NCBI RefSeq assembly: GCF_004137085.1
Contig: NZ_QYBC01000004.1
Span: 1-64,000, forward strand
Length of the DNA: 64,000 nucleotides
DNA from: Lichenibacterium ramalinae
GTDB taxonomy: Bacteria; Pseudomonadota; Alphaproteobacteria; Rhizobiales; Beijerinckiaceae
Reading direction: 5' to 3'
Positions 35,259 to 44,926 of this stretch are shown piece by piece (within the stretch, counting starts at the first letter, position 1; each line of letters begins with the position of its first letter). The notes beneath the pieces were generated by a model that was not told where the DNA came from, did not search any database, and saw only the letters and a program-made list of their open reading frames with translations. Made by a program: the position numbers and the translations under genes.

Positions 35259-35627
35259 TCACATCACGTGTTCGAGCTCCGGGATGGCGGCCGCGACGGC
35301 ATTTACCGGGCCGTCGCCGGCCAGGCGGCGCAGCCCCTCGAACATGGCCCGGCCGAGCGACTGCATGGACCCCATGCCGATGCCCTCGGCCATCAGGCGG
35401 TCGGCGAGGCCCATGAGGCCGGGCGTCGCGCTGCCGCCGCCTTCGGCCTCGTCCTCGGCGGCCGAGGCCGCCGCCATGCGGGCGCCGGGGATCGGGTCGA
35501 TCAGGGCGGCGCTGGTCTCGGGAGGGACGTTCTTCTGGACGAAGTCGAGCACGATCCCGACGGCCTTGCGGGCCGTCTCGGGCTCGATGCCGGTGGCGGC
35601 ACTGATGTGGTCGACGAGGTCCTGCAT
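35259..35627 (-). CDS. Helical hypothetical protein (122 aa)
   Basis: MQDLVDHISAATGIEPETARKAVGIVLDFVQKNVP opens a helical fold common in Hyphomicrobiales and often annotated DUF2267-like or hypothetical. Two more helices follow (GLMGLADRLMAEGIGMG, LGRAMFEGLRRLAG). ATG 35627 is chosen; 55 open codons before it are Arg-rich and antisense to the next gene's leader. It is convergent with the amine oxidase. The function is not known. Confidence 0.7.
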   Translation of the reverse strand: MQDLVDHISAATGIEPETARKAVGIVLDFVQKNVPPETSAALIDPIPGARMAAASAAEDEAEGGGSATPGLMGLADRLMAEGIGMGSMQSLGRAMFEGLRRLAGDGPVNAVAAAIPELEHVM

Positions 35628-35745
35628 GGCGGCGGGTGCTCCGGTGGGGTCGGGACGGCAACGCCGTCGGGACCGCGCCGGTTCGCGTGACAGCCGCGCC
35701 CGCGCCCCCCTATGATGGGGGCTCGTTCGCAGAGGTCGCGCCGCC

Positions 35746-37482
35746 ATGACAGATGCCCATCCCGAGCCCGGCCGCATCCTGGTCGGCCTCACGGCCGGCG
35801 CGCCGGGGGAGGCGGGCCGCTACGACTACCTGTCGCTGCCCATGGCCAATCGCCACGGCCTCGTCACCGGCGCGACCGGCACCGGCAAGACCGTGACGCT
35901 GCAGACGCTGGCCGAGGGCTTCAGCCGCGCCGGCGTGCCGGTCTTCGCCGCTGACGTGAAGGGGGACCTCGCCGGGCTCGCCCTGGCCGGCGCGGGGCGC
36001 AGGGCGGTGGCGGAGCGCGCCAAGGCCATCGGCCTGCCCTACTCGCCCGAGGCCGTGCCGGTCGCCTTCTGGGATCTGTTCGGCGAGCAGGGCTCGCCGA
36101 TCCGCGCCACCGTGGCGGAGATGGGGCCGCTGCTGATGGCCCGCCTGCTGGAGCTCAACGACACCCAGGCGGGCGTGCTCAACATCCTGTTCCGGGTCGC
36201 CGACGAGCAGGGACTGCTGTTGCTCGACCTCAAGGACCTGCGGGCGCTGCTCGGCTACGTGGCCGAGCACGCCGCCGACCTGACGACGCAATACGGCAAC
36301 GTCGCGGCCGCGACGGTCGGCACCATCCAGCGGCAGCTGCTCGTGCTGGAGAACCAGGGCGCCGCCAACCTCTTCGGCGAGCCCGCCCTCGAGATCTCGG
36401 ACTTCCTGCAGACCGCGCCGGACGGCCGCGGCATCGTCAACATCCTGGCCGCCGACCGCCTGATGCGCTCGCCGCGCCTCTACGCGACCTTTCTGCTGTG
36501 GCTCCTATCGGAGCTGTTCGAGCGCCTGCCCGAGGTCGGCGACGCCGACAAGCCCAAGCTCGTCTTCTTCTTCGACGAGGCCCACCTGCTGTTCGACCAC
36601 GCGCCGCGGAGCCTGATGGGAGCCGTCGAACAGGTGGTCCGGCTGATCCGCTCCAAGGGCGTCGGCGTGTATTTCGTGACGCAGAACCCCCTCGACGTGC
36701 CCGACACGGTGCTGGGGCAGCTCGGCAATCGCGTGCAGCACGCGCTCCGGGCCTTCACGCCGCGCGACGCCAAGGCCGTGAAGGCGGCGGCCGACACGTT
36801 CCGCCAGAACCCCGCCTTCGACGCCGCGACGGCCATCCGGGAACTCGGCGTCGGCGAGGCCCTGGTCTCCATGCTGGCCGAGGACGGCAGCCCGCGCGTC
36901 GTCGAGCGCTGCTGGATCGCCCCGCCCATGTCGCGCGTCGGGCCCATCACGCCCGAGGAGCGTCGCGGCGTCATCGAGGCCGGCGCGATCTTCGGCAAAT
37001 ACGACACCGCCATCGACCGCGATTCCGCCTTCGAGATGCTGGCCCGGCGCGGCGACAAGGCCGCGGGCGCCCCGGTGCCGCCGGCCATGCCGCCCCGCAG
37101 CGCCAAGGCGAAACCGTTGCCGACGCCATCGCCGACACCGCCGCGCCCCGCCGCCTCGCCGGGCGGGCCCGGTGCGCCGTCCTTCCTGCCGCAGCGGACC
37201 CGGGCTTCCGTGCCGCCCGCCGGGCCCGCCGCGGCGCCGCGTTCGCCGGCCTGGGGGCAGGCGGCGCAGGCCGCCCCGGTCCCCGAAGCCGAGAGCGGGG
37301 GGTTCCTCGGCGGCGTCGAGGATCTCATCGGCGATTGGTGGAACGGCGGCGGCTCGAGCCGGGGCCGGATGACCAACGGTCAGCTCGTGGTGCGCTCCGC
37401 CATCCAATCGGCGTCCCGTTCCGTCGGCACCCAGGTGGCGCGCCAGATCATGCGCGGCGTGCTCGGCGGCCTGCAGCGCTGA
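35746..37482 (+). CDS. HerA-like ATPase, DUF853 family (YjgR-like)
   Basis: 578 residues. Walker A is GATGTGKT (about residues 42-49), [12 protein letters not shown] is Walker B, and [27 protein letters not shown] is the DUF853 sensor and arginine-finger part. The last 140 residues are a Pro/Ala-rich linker plus an amphipathic C-terminus ([20 protein letters not shown]) found in this family. It is a hexameric RecA-fold ATPase in outline; the cellular role is unproven. Confidence 0.9.
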   Translation: MTDAHPEPGRILVGLTAGAPGEAGRYDYLSLPMANRHGLVTGATGTGKTVTLQTLAEGFSRAGVPVFAADVKGDLAGLALAGAGRRAVAERAKAIGLPYSPEAVPVAFWDLFGEQGSPIRATVAEMGPLLMARLLELNDTQAGVLNILFRVADEQGLLLLDLKDLRALLGYVAEHAADLTTQYGNVAAATVGTIQRQLLVLENQGAANLFGEPALEISDFLQTAPDGRGIVNILAADRLMRSPRLYATFLLWLLSELFERLPEVGDADKPKLVFFFDEAHLLFDHAPRSLMGAVEQVVRLIRSKGVGVYFVTQNPLDVPDTVLGQLGNRVQHALRAFTPRDAKAVKAAADTFRQNPAFDAATAIRELGVGEALVSMLAEDGSPRVVERCWIAPPMSRVGPITPEERRGVIEAGAIFGKYDTAIDRDSAFEMLARRGDKAAGAPVPPAMPPRSAKAKPLPTPSPTPPRPAASPGGPGAPSFLPQRTRASVPPAGPAAAPRSPAWGQAAQAAPVPEAESGGFLGGVEDLIGDWWNGGGSSRGRMTNGQLVVRSAIQSASRSVGTQVARQIMRGVLGGLQR

Positions 37483-37492
37483 CGGCGGTCCC

Positions 37493-38434
37493 GTGCCGTC
37501 CCGTTTCCTGTGCATCGGCGGCGCCACGGTCGACCGCACCTACCGGCTGGCCGGCCCGCTCGTCCCGGAAACCTCCAACCCCGCCGCGGGATCCACCGGC
37601 TTCGGCGGAGTCGCCCGCAACGTCGCCGAGAACCTGGCAGGGCTCGGCGTCCCGGTCGACCTGCTGTCCCGCGTGGGCGAGGACGAGGCCGGGCGGGCGC
37701 TGCTGCGCCACCTCGACGGCGTCGGGGTGGGGCGCCGGGCCACGGCGGCGGTGAGCCGGGCCGCGACGGCCGAATATGTCGCCGTGCTGACGCCCGGCGG
37801 CGACCTCGCGCTGGGCCTCGCCGCCATGGCGATCTTCGACGGCCTCACGCCGGACGTCCTCGGCCAAGCGGCGGAGCTGGTCGGGGCCGCCGACTGGCTC
37901 TTCGCCGACTGCAACCTCCCGGCGGCGTCGCTGCTGGCGCTGGCGCGGCGGCGGTGGGGCGGCGCCTACCGCCTGGCCGTCGATGCCGTGTCGGTGGCGA
38001 AGTCCGCCCGCCTGCCGGACAGCCTCGCCGGCATCGACCTCCTCTTCGTCAACCGCGACGAGGCGGCGGCCGTCATGGCACGGCAGGGGCGGCCCGCGCG
38101 CGACCCCGCCGCCATGGCGGCGGCGCTGCGCGCGGCCGGCGCGGGTGCGGCCGTGGTCACGCTGGGGGACGCGGGGGCGCTCGCGGCCGCGCCGGAGGGC
38201 ACGGTCGCGGTGCCGGCCGAACGGGCCGACGTCGTCGACGTGACGGGGGCGGGCGACGCCCTCATCGCCGCGACCCTCGCGGCATCGGCCTCCGGCGCCA
38301 CGCTGGAGGAGGCGCTGCGCCTCGGCTGCGCCGCCGCCGCACGGGCGGTCGCGGCCCCGTCGGCGACCGGAGGGACGGCCCGGTCGTCCACAGGGCCGTC
38401 GCCATTGCAGAGCTCAGGGTCACAAAAGCGTTAA
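37493..38434 (+). CDS. PfkB family carbohydrate or pseudouridine kinase
   Basis: 313 residues, starting at GTG 37493. FGGVARNVAENLAGLG is the N-terminal PfkB signature, and DVTGAGDALIAATLAA the C-terminal one with the catalytic Asp. The style (CIGGATVDRTYR, PGGVARN-type) fits pseudouridine kinase YeiC/PsuK, but no pseudouridine glycosidase gene is adjacent, so the substrate is open. It begins 10 bases after the DUF853 gene. Confidence 0.82.
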   Translation: MPSRFLCIGGATVDRTYRLAGPLVPETSNPAAGSTGFGGVARNVAENLAGLGVPVDLLSRVGEDEAGRALLRHLDGVGVGRRATAAVSRAATAEYVAVLTPGGDLALGLAAMAIFDGLTPDVLGQAAELVGAADWLFADCNLPAASLLALARRRWGGAYRLAVDAVSVAKSARLPDSLAGIDLLFVNRDEAAAVMARQGRPARDPAAMAAALRAAGAGAAVVTLGDAGALAAAPEGTVAVPAERADVVDVTGAGDALIAATLAASASGATLEEALRLGCAAAARAVAAPSATGGTARSSTGPSPLQSSGSQKR

Positions 38435-38478
38435 CGCCAGCCGCTAGCCGTCGTCCACACACTGACGGAGCGCGACCC

Positions 38479-40092
38479 ATGTCCAGCATATCCGCCGTAC
38501 CCGGCGCCACGCCGAACCCCAGCCGACCCGCCATCGACCATCCGAGCGACAAGGCGACGCGCTACGGCGTGCTCGCCGTCGGGGCCGTGGGGCTGCTGTT
38601 CGCGGCCTTCAGTGTGTGGCGCGACGTCGACGTCAGCGGCGGCCAGGCCCACTCGATCCTGGTCTACCTGCTGCTCGCCGTGGCGCTTGTCATCGCGCTC
38701 GGCTTCGAGTTCGTGAACGGCTTCCACGACACCGCCAACGCCGTCGCGACCGTCATCTACACCCATTCGCTCATCCCCAACTACGCGGTGGTCTGGTCGG
38801 GGTTCTGGAACTTCCTCGGCGTGCTCACCTCGACGGGCGCGGTGGCCTTCGGCGTGATCTCGCTTCTGCCGGTCGAACTGATCCTCCAGGTCAGCTCCAG
38901 CGCCGGTTTCGCCATGGTCTTCTCGCTGCTCATCGCCGCCATCATCTGGAACCTCGGCACCTGGTGGTTCGGCCTGCCGGCCTCCTCGTCCCACACGCTG
39001 ATCGGCTCCATCATCGGGGTCGGCGTCGCCAACGCCATGCTCAACGGCCGCAACGGCACCTCGGGCGTCGACTGGGACCAGGCCTACAGCATCGGCAAGG
39101 CGCTGCTGATCTCGCCGATCGTGGGCTTCGTCTTCTCGGGCCTGCTGCTCCTGGTGATGAGGTTCGTCGTGCGCAAGCCGGAACTCTATGCCGAGCCGAA
39201 GCCCGGCACCACGCCGCCGCTGTGGATCCGCGGGCTGCTGATCTTCACCTGCACGGGCGTGTCCTTCGCCCACGGCTCCAACGACGGCCAGAAGGGCATG
39301 GGCCTCATCATGCTGATCCTGATCGGCACGGTGCCCACCACCTATGCGCTGAACCGCGCCGTGCCGGACGGCTTCATCCCGCAGTTCGAGCAGAGCTCCG
39401 AGGCCGCCTCCAAGATCATCGACGCCAAGGCGTCGGGCTACGCCATCACGGGCGACCCCCGCCCCGTGGTCGTGAGCTTCGTGCGGGACAAGAAGCTCGA
39501 CGACGGCGTCTATCCGTCGTTGGCCGCACTGGTGCGGGACATCTCGGCCCAGGTGAAGGGCTACGGCACGCTCGCCAACGTCCCGGCGAACCGCGTCAAC
39601 AACACCCGCAACGACATGTACCTCGCCTCCGAGGCGCTGCGCACCCTGCCCAAGGTCCAGGACAACCAGCTCGCCGGCGACGACGCCAAGACGCTGGCCA
39701 AGTACAAGTCCAGCCTCGACACCTCGACCAAGTTCATCCCCACCTGGGTCAAGATCGTGGTGGCGCTGGCGCTCGGCCTCGGCACCATGATCGGTTGGAA
39801 GCGCATCGTCGTGACGGTCGGCGAGAAGATCGGCAAGACGCACCTCAACTACGGGCAGGGCGCCTCGGCCGAACTCGTCGCCATGGCGACGATCGCGGCG
39901 GCGGACCAGTACGGACTTCCGGTCTCCACCACCCACGTCCTGTCGTCGGGCGTCGCCGGCACCATGGCGGCCAACGGGTCGGGGGTGCAGATGGAGACGA
40001 TCCGCAACATCGTCCTCGCCTGGGTGCTGACGCTGCCCTGCGCCATGCTCCTGTCGGGCTGCCTCTACTTCGTCTTCAGCCACATCTTCTGA
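38479..40092 (+). CDS. Inorganic phosphate transporter, Pit family
   Basis: 537 residues. The two Pit repeats are clear: FVNGFHDTANAVATVIYTHSL (N) and GQGASAELVAMATIAAADQYGLPVSTTHVLSS (C), each with the conserved substrate residues. A long soluble loop (about residues 300-420) lies between them, as in PitA. It imports metal-phosphate with protons. ATG 38479 has GGAG upstream. A strong terminator follows. Confidence 0.92.
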   Translation: MSSISAVPGATPNPSRPAIDHPSDKATRYGVLAVGAVGLLFAAFSVWRDVDVSGGQAHSILVYLLLAVALVIALGFEFVNGFHDTANAVATVIYTHSLIPNYAVVWSGFWNFLGVLTSTGAVAFGVISLLPVELILQVSSSAGFAMVFSLLIAAIIWNLGTWWFGLPASSSHTLIGSIIGVGVANAMLNGRNGTSGVDWDQAYSIGKALLISPIVGFVFSGLLLLVMRFVVRKPELYAEPKPGTTPPLWIRGLLIFTCTGVSFAHGSNDGQKGMGLIMLILIGTVPTTYALNRAVPDGFIPQFEQSSEAASKIIDAKASGYAITGDPRPVVVSFVRDKKLDDGVYPSLAALVRDISAQVKGYGTLANVPANRVNNTRNDMYLASEALRTLPKVQDNQLAGDDAKTLAKYKSSLDTSTKFIPTWVKIVVALALGLGTMIGWKRIVVTVGEKIGKTHLNYGQGASAELVAMATIAAADQYGLPVSTTHVLSSGVAGTMAANGSGVQMETIRNIVLAWVLTLPCAMLLSGCLYFVFSHIF

Positions 40093-40113
40093 CACCGCCA
40101 CGGCACGCACGCG

Positions 40114-40145
40114 GCCCGGCTCATCGAGGTGAGCCGGGCTTTTTT
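40114..40145 (+). terminator. Rho-independent terminator of the Pit gene
   Basis: GCCCGGCTCA, a 6-base loop, TGAGCCGGGC, then six T's, starting 22 bases after the stop. Confidence 0.92.
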
Positions 40146-40229
40146 GCGCCTGTTCGATGGCGTTGCGGGCTGGTAATCCTGGCGCCGACGGGCCGCCGCG
40201 GCGGCCACCCCGAAGGTGCGAGACACGCC

Positions 40230-41603
40230 ATGGCTTCGATCGACGCCGTCCTCCAGAAAATCGACGACAACCAGCCGGCCGCCCTCCAGCGCCTCTTCGC
40301 CCTGCTGGAGATCCCGTCCATCTCGACCGATGCCGCCTATGCGCCGCAATGCGCGCGGGCCGCGGCCTGGCTCGCCGCCGAGCTCACCGGTCTCGGTTTC
40401 GAGGCTTCGGTGCGTGAGACGGCGGGGCGCCCCATGGTGGTGGGACGGGCCAAGGCGTCGCATCGCGACGCGCCGCACGTGCTGTTCTACGGCCATTACG
40501 ACGTGCAGCCCGTCGATCCGCTCTCGCTCTGGAACACCGACCCGTTCAAGCCCGAGATCCAGGACGGGCGGCGGATCGTCGGCCGCGGCGCGTCGGACGA
40601 CAAGGGCCAGCTCATGACCTTCGTCGAGGCCTGCCGGGCCTTCCGCGAGACGGGCGGCCTGCCCTGCGACGTCACGGTGCTGTTCGAGGGCGAGGAGGAG
40701 ACGGGGTCCCCCTCGCTGCCGGATTTCATCGCCGCCAACAGGGACGAGCTGCGGGCCGACCTCGCCCTCGTCTGCGACACCGGCATGTGGGACGCCGAGA
40801 CGCCCTCCATCACCACCATGCTGCGCGGCCTCGTGCTCGAGGAGATCGTGGTGCGGGCCGCCGACCGCGACCTGCATTCCGGTGCCTACGGCGGCGCGGC
40901 CGTGAACCCCATCCACGTCGTGTCGCGCATCGTCGCCGACCTGCACGACGCCGACGGCCGCGTGACGCTGCCGGGCTTCTACGACGGGGTGGACGAACTC
41001 CCGGCCGCCGTGGCCGAGCAGTGGCGGGCGCTGCCCTTCGACGAGGGCGACTTCCTCCGCGGCGTCGGCCTTTCGGTGCCGGCGGGCGAGCGAGGCCGCA
41101 GCGTGCTGGAGAAGATCTGGGCGCGGCCGACCTGCGACGTCAACGGCATCACGGGCGGCTACGCGGGCGTCGGCTCCAAGACCGTGCTGCCGGCCGTGGC
41201 CAGCGCCAAGGTGTCGTTCCGGCTCGTCGGGCGCCAGGACCCCGCCAAGGTCGCGGCAGCCTTCCGGGCCTTCGTGCGGGCGCGCCTGCCGGCGGATTGC
41301 GCGGTGGAGTTCATCCCCCACGGCGCCAGCCCGGCCCTGCAGCTGCCCTTCTCCTCCGAGGCCCTCACGCGGGCCCGCCGGGCGCTGCATGCCGAATGGG
41401 GCCGGGAACCCGTGATGGGGGGCTCCGGCGGCTCGATCCCGATCGTCGGGACGTTCAAGCAGGACCTCAAGATGGACAGCCTGATGATCGGCTTCGCGCT
41501 CGACGACGACCGGGTCCATTCGCCGAACGAGAAATACGAGGTCACGTCGTTCCACAAGGGCGCCCGCTCCTGGGCGCGCGTGCTCGACGCGCTCGCCAAA
41601 TAG
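40230..41603 (+). CDS. M20 family dipeptidase
   Basis: 457 residues. VLFYGHYDVQPVDP carries the first metal His and Asp, GRGASDDKGQLM the bridging Asp, and LFEGEEETGSPSL the catalytic Glu pair. The dimerisation domain is inserted at about residues 205-360. It resembles carnosinase/CNDP-type dipeptidases and should cleave small peptides in the cytoplasm. A 16-base tandem duplication starts at its stop codon. Confidence 0.88.
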   Translation: MASIDAVLQKIDDNQPAALQRLFALLEIPSISTDAAYAPQCARAAAWLAAELTGLGFEASVRETAGRPMVVGRAKASHRDAPHVLFYGHYDVQPVDPLSLWNTDPFKPEIQDGRRIVGRGASDDKGQLMTFVEACRAFRETGGLPCDVTVLFEGEEETGSPSLPDFIAANRDELRADLALVCDTGMWDAETPSITTMLRGLVLEEIVVRAADRDLHSGAYGGAAVNPIHVVSRIVADLHDADGRVTLPGFYDGVDELPAAVAEQWRALPFDEGDFLRGVGLSVPAGERGRSVLEKIWARPTCDVNGITGGYAGVGSKTVLPAVASAKVSFRLVGRQDPAKVAAAFRAFVRARLPADCAVEFIPHGASPALQLPFSSEALTRARRALHAEWGREPVMGGSGGSIPIVGTFKQDLKMDSLMIGFALDDDRVHSPNEKYEVTSFHKGARSWARVLDALAK

Positions 41604-41632
41604 CGCTCAGGCGCCATAGCGCTCAGGCGCGC
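41601..41632. repeat. 16-bp tandem duplication over convergent stop codons
   Basis: TAGCGCTCAGGCGCCA is followed at once by TAGCGCTCAGGCGCGC. The first unit holds the dipeptidase stop and the second holds the murJ stop on the other strand. Confidence 0.8.
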
Positions 41633-43161
41633 CCGCGGCGGCGCAGCGGCAGGCCGACGCCGCCGGCCCGCAGCGCCGCCGCCAGGGCGACGCCGTAGAC
41701 CAGGGCGCCGCCCGCCGCCGTCGCGCCGAGGTGGGCGAGGTCCGGAGCCCGCAGCCCCGCCGTCGCCGCCGCGATGCGGCCGTCGAGGGCGAAGACGTAG
41801 AGGCCGAGCGCGAAGGCGGCGACATCCACCGCCACGGCGACCCGGACCAGCGTGTCGTCGGGGCGCACCACCTTCTGCAGCCAGCCGATGCCGCACAGGA
41901 TGAGCAGGTTGATCCAGAAGCCCACCGCCGTCGCGGTGGCGAGCCCGGCGGCGCCATAGGGCCGGTAGAGGGCGATCTTGAGCATGAGGTTGAACGCCAC
42001 CGCGATGAGCGAGGCCAGCATCGGCACGGTAGTGTTGCCCCGGGCCTGGAACCCCGAGCGCGCCGACGAGATGAGCAGGATCGGCAGCAGGCCGAACCCG
42101 TAGGCCGACAGCACGGCGGCCGAGGCCGCCGCCGCCTCGGCGGTGAACTGCCCGCGCAGGAAGACGCCGCGCATGATCTCCTGCGGGATCAGCACGAAGG
42201 CCAGGAAGAAGGGCGCGGCGATCGCCAGCGTGATCGCCATGGTGCGGTTCTGCGCCCGCAGGGCGCCGGCCGGGTCCCCGGCCGAGAAGTAGCGGCTCAT
42301 CTCCGGCAGCAGGACGGTGCCGGCCGCGACGCCGATGACGCCGATCGGCAGCTGGTAGATGCGCTCGGCGTAATACAGCGACGACTGGCCGCCGGTCGGC
42401 AGCATCGACCCGATGATCGTGTCGGCGAAGACCGCGATCTGCGGGCCGGCGGAGCCGATCACGGCCGGGCCCAGGGCCCGGAAGAACTGCCGCACGTCGG
42501 GCCCGAGGCGCGGCCGCACCAGGCGCTCCAGCACCCCCGCGCGGCGCGCCGCCGCCATCATGAGGGCGAGCTGCGCCACGCCCGACACCGTGACGCCGAC
42601 GGAAGCGGCGGTGCCGGCATCGGGGAAGGCCCAGCCGGCCAAAAGGAACAACACCATGAACAGGTTGAGCAGCACCGGTGCGAAGGCGGCCGCGGCGAAG
42701 CGCCGGTGGGCGTTCAGCGTGCCGGACTGCAGCGTCACCAGCACCATGCAGAACAGGTACGGAAAGGTCAGGCGCGTCATCGCCACGGCATGGGCGAACT
42801 TCACCGGATCGGCGTCGAAGCCCGGGGCGAGGAGGCTCACGAGGGTCGGGGTGAAGAGTTCGGCCAGCAGCAGGACGGCCAACTGCGTCAGCAGCAGGAT
42901 GCTGAAGATCTGGCTGGCGAGGCTGCCCGCCGCCGCCGCGCCCTGCCGTTCGAGCACGCGCGAATAGGTCGGCACATAGGCCGAATTGAACGCGCCCTCG
43001 CCGAAGATGGCGCGGAACTGGTTCGGCAGCTTGAAGGCGACGAAGAAGGCGTCGGCCAGCCCGCCGGCGCCGAGCGTGGCGCCGAGGACGATCTCGCGCA
43101 CCAGGCCCGTGGCGCGCGACACCAGCGTGATGCCGCTGACGGAAAGCAGGTGTCTGTACAT
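41623..43161 (-). CDS. murJ: Lipid II flippase
   Basis: 512 residues and about 14 membrane helices. SRATGLVREIVLGATLGAGGLADAFFVAFKLPNQFRAIFGEG by parts matches the MviN/MurJ N-terminus, with the essential Arg residues in TM1-2. It flips lipid II across the inner membrane for peptidoglycan synthesis. It is convergent with the dipeptidase. The 288 bases before it hold no gene I can support. Confidence 0.93.
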   Translation of the reverse strand: MYRHLLSVSGITLVSRATGLVREIVLGATLGAGGLADAFFVAFKLPNQFRAIFGEGAFNSAYVPTYSRVLERQGAAAAGSLASQIFSILLLTQLAVLLLAELFTPTLVSLLAPGFDADPVKFAHAVAMTRLTFPYLFCMVLVTLQSGTLNAHRRFAAAAFAPVLLNLFMVLFLLAGWAFPDAGTAASVGVTVSGVAQLALMMAAARRAGVLERLVRPRLGPDVRQFFRALGPAVIGSAGPQIAVFADTIIGSMLPTGGQSSLYYAERIYQLPIGVIGVAAGTVLLPEMSRYFSAGDPAGALRAQNRTMAITLAIAAPFFLAFVLIPQEIMRGVFLRGQFTAEAAAASAAVLSAYGFGLLPILLISSARSGFQARGNTTVPMLASLIAVAFNLMLKIALYRPYGAAGLATATAVGFWINLLILCGIGWLQKVVRPDDTLVRVAVAVDVAAFALGLYVFALDGRIAAATAGLRAPDLAHLGATAAGGALVYGVALAAALRAGGVGLPLRRRGRA

Positions 43162-43449
43162 CCGGGCCTGTGATCCGCGCGCCGACGTCGAGGAGCCGGG
43201 GCGGGAGCCGCCCGGCCTTGAAGATCCGCGGCGCGCCGGTCCCCCTCTTCCATCACGTCAGGCTTGCGCCGGCCCTTCGCCGGCCCTGCGGGGTCGGGCG
43301 CGGCCGTGCCGGATGCCGCCCGGGCCCGGGGACCGGGTCGAGGGGGCGGGCCGGGCGGGCCCGGGGGCTCCGCCCGGTCCCGGCACCGCGTCGGTCCGCT
43401 GCCTCGGGCGGCGGCGGACCGCTGTCTCACGTGGCGGCGAACCGAACCC

Positions 43450-44049
43450 TTACTTGGCGGCAGCCTGGTAGAGTTCGTCGACGTGGTCCCAGTTCACGAG
43501 GTTCTCGAGGAAGGCCTTGAGGTAGTCGGGACGGCGGTTGCGGTAGTCGATGTAGTAGGAATGCTCCCACACGTCGACGCCGAGGATCGGCGACGCGCCG
43601 TGCACCAGCGGGTTCTCGCCGTTGGGGGTCTTCATCACCTCGACCTTGCCGTCCTTCACGGCGAACCAGGCCCAGCCCGAGCCGAACTGCGTCGTGCCGG
43701 CGTCGATGAAGGCCTTGTGGGCGGCTTCGAGCGAGCCGAAGCTGTCGGTCAGCGCCTTCTCGACCGCGCCCGAGGGCTTGCCGCCGCCGTTGGGCTTCAT
43801 CCACTGCCAGAAGTGCAGGTGGTTGTAGTGCTGGCCGGCGTTGTTGAAGAGGCCCTGGTTCTTGCCGAAGGAGCCCTTGACGACCTCCTCGACCGACTGG
43901 CCTTCGAATTCCGTGCCCTTCAGCAGGTTGTTGCCGTTGGTGACATAGGCCTGATGGTGCTTGTCGTGGTGGAACTCGAGCGTCTCCTTCGACATGTAGG
44001 GGGACAGCGCGTCGTAGCTGTAGGGCAGCTCGGGAAGCGTGAAGGCCAT
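43450..44049 (-). CDS. sodB: Superoxide dismutase, Fe/Mn type
   Basis: 199 residues. H27 (FHHDKHHQAYV) starts the metal site; the others are the His in YNHLHFWQWM and the Asp and His in DVWEHSYYIDY. FGSGWAWF with the preceding Gln (TTQFGSG) is near the active site and hints at iron, but metal choice cannot be settled from sequence alone. AAGGAG stands 8 bases before ATG 44049. It lacks a signal peptide, so it is cytoplasmic. Confidence 0.93.
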   Translation of the reverse strand: MAFTLPELPYSYDALSPYMSKETLEFHHDKHHQAYVTNGNNLLKGTEFEGQSVEEVVKGSFGKNQGLFNNAGQHYNHLHFWQWMKPNGGGKPSGAVEKALTDSFGSLEAAHKAFIDAGTTQFGSGWAWFAVKDGKVEVMKTPNGENPLVHGASPILGVDVWEHSYYIDYRNRRPDYLKAFLENLVNWDHVDELYQAAAK

Positions 44050-44263
44050 GGTGCTGGCTCCTTGATCTCGGTCCGGTCGGGCGGAATCGGTCGCGTCTGG
44101 CCGTCGCCCCGGGGGGAACCTAGTGGCCGGGGCTTCTCGGGGCAACGGCGCAGCGCGGGTTCCCGGTCGCTGATCGGCATGCGGACCGGCGCGGCGCCGT
44201 TCTTTGCGTCCCCCGTCGTTCCTGTGTATCGCTGCGGGCGGGGCGGATCAGCGGAGAATGGCG

Positions 44264-44902
44264 ATGGCTTGGTTGGTTTCCCTCCTGGGCGCAGCCCTGG
44301 CGCTGGCCGGGGCCGCGTCATTGGGAAACGGCGTCTCCTACATCCGCCTGGACTGGGGACAGACCGAGACCGTGGCGGGCACCGTCGCGCTGTCGGCCGG
44401 CATCGTGACGCTCGGCCTCGGCGCCGTGCTCTTCGCACTGCGCGACGTCGTCGGTCGCATGGCGACGCGACCGACCGGCGTCGGCATGGAGGCGCTGACC
44501 TGGAGCGAGGACGACGCGCCGGAACCGCAGCCGATGCTGAGCCGCGTCAGGTCGCGGCTCGCCACCGTGGGCACGTCGAGGGTCGCGGACATCGAGCCGT
44601 CCCCGATGCCGGCCGACCCGGACCCCGAGCCCGCCCCGGTCGACAGCCGGCCGCTGCCGGCCCCGACCGCCAGGGCGGCGACGCCGGCCGTGCCGCAGCC
44701 TCCCCTAGCCGTCCCCGAGGAAGCGCCGCCCCCGCCGGTCCTCGCCGAAGCCCCCACCGTCGTGGGCCGCTACGAGTCGAACGGGGCCTCCTACGTGCTC
44801 TTCTCGGACGGCACCATCGAGGTCGAGACCGAGAACGGCACCCACCGCTTCGCTTCGATGGCGGACCTGAAGGCCCATATCGAGCGGCAGGACGTCGGCT
44901 GA
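44264..44902 (+). CDS. Membrane protein with a C-terminal soluble domain (212 aa)
   Basis: Two N-terminal membrane segments (WLVSLLGAALALAGAASLG and TVALSAGIVTLGLGAVLFAL) precede a 90-residue Pro/Ala-rich linker. The C-terminal 45 residues (GRYESNGASYVLFSDGTIEVETENGTHRF by parts) form a small beta domain often seen at the end of alphaproteobacterial membrane proteins. ATG 44264 fits GGAG at 44253. The function is unknown. Confidence 0.65.
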   Translation: MAWLVSLLGAALALAGAASLGNGVSYIRLDWGQTETVAGTVALSAGIVTLGLGAVLFALRDVVGRMATRPTGVGMEALTWSEDDAPEPQPMLSRVRSRLATVGTSRVADIEPSPMPADPDPEPAPVDSRPLPAPTARAATPAVPQPPLAVPEEAPPPPVLAEAPTVVGRYESNGASYVLFSDGTIEVETENGTHRFASMADLKAHIERQDVG

Positions 44903-44926
44903 CCGGTCCCGCAGCGGGGGCCGGGA

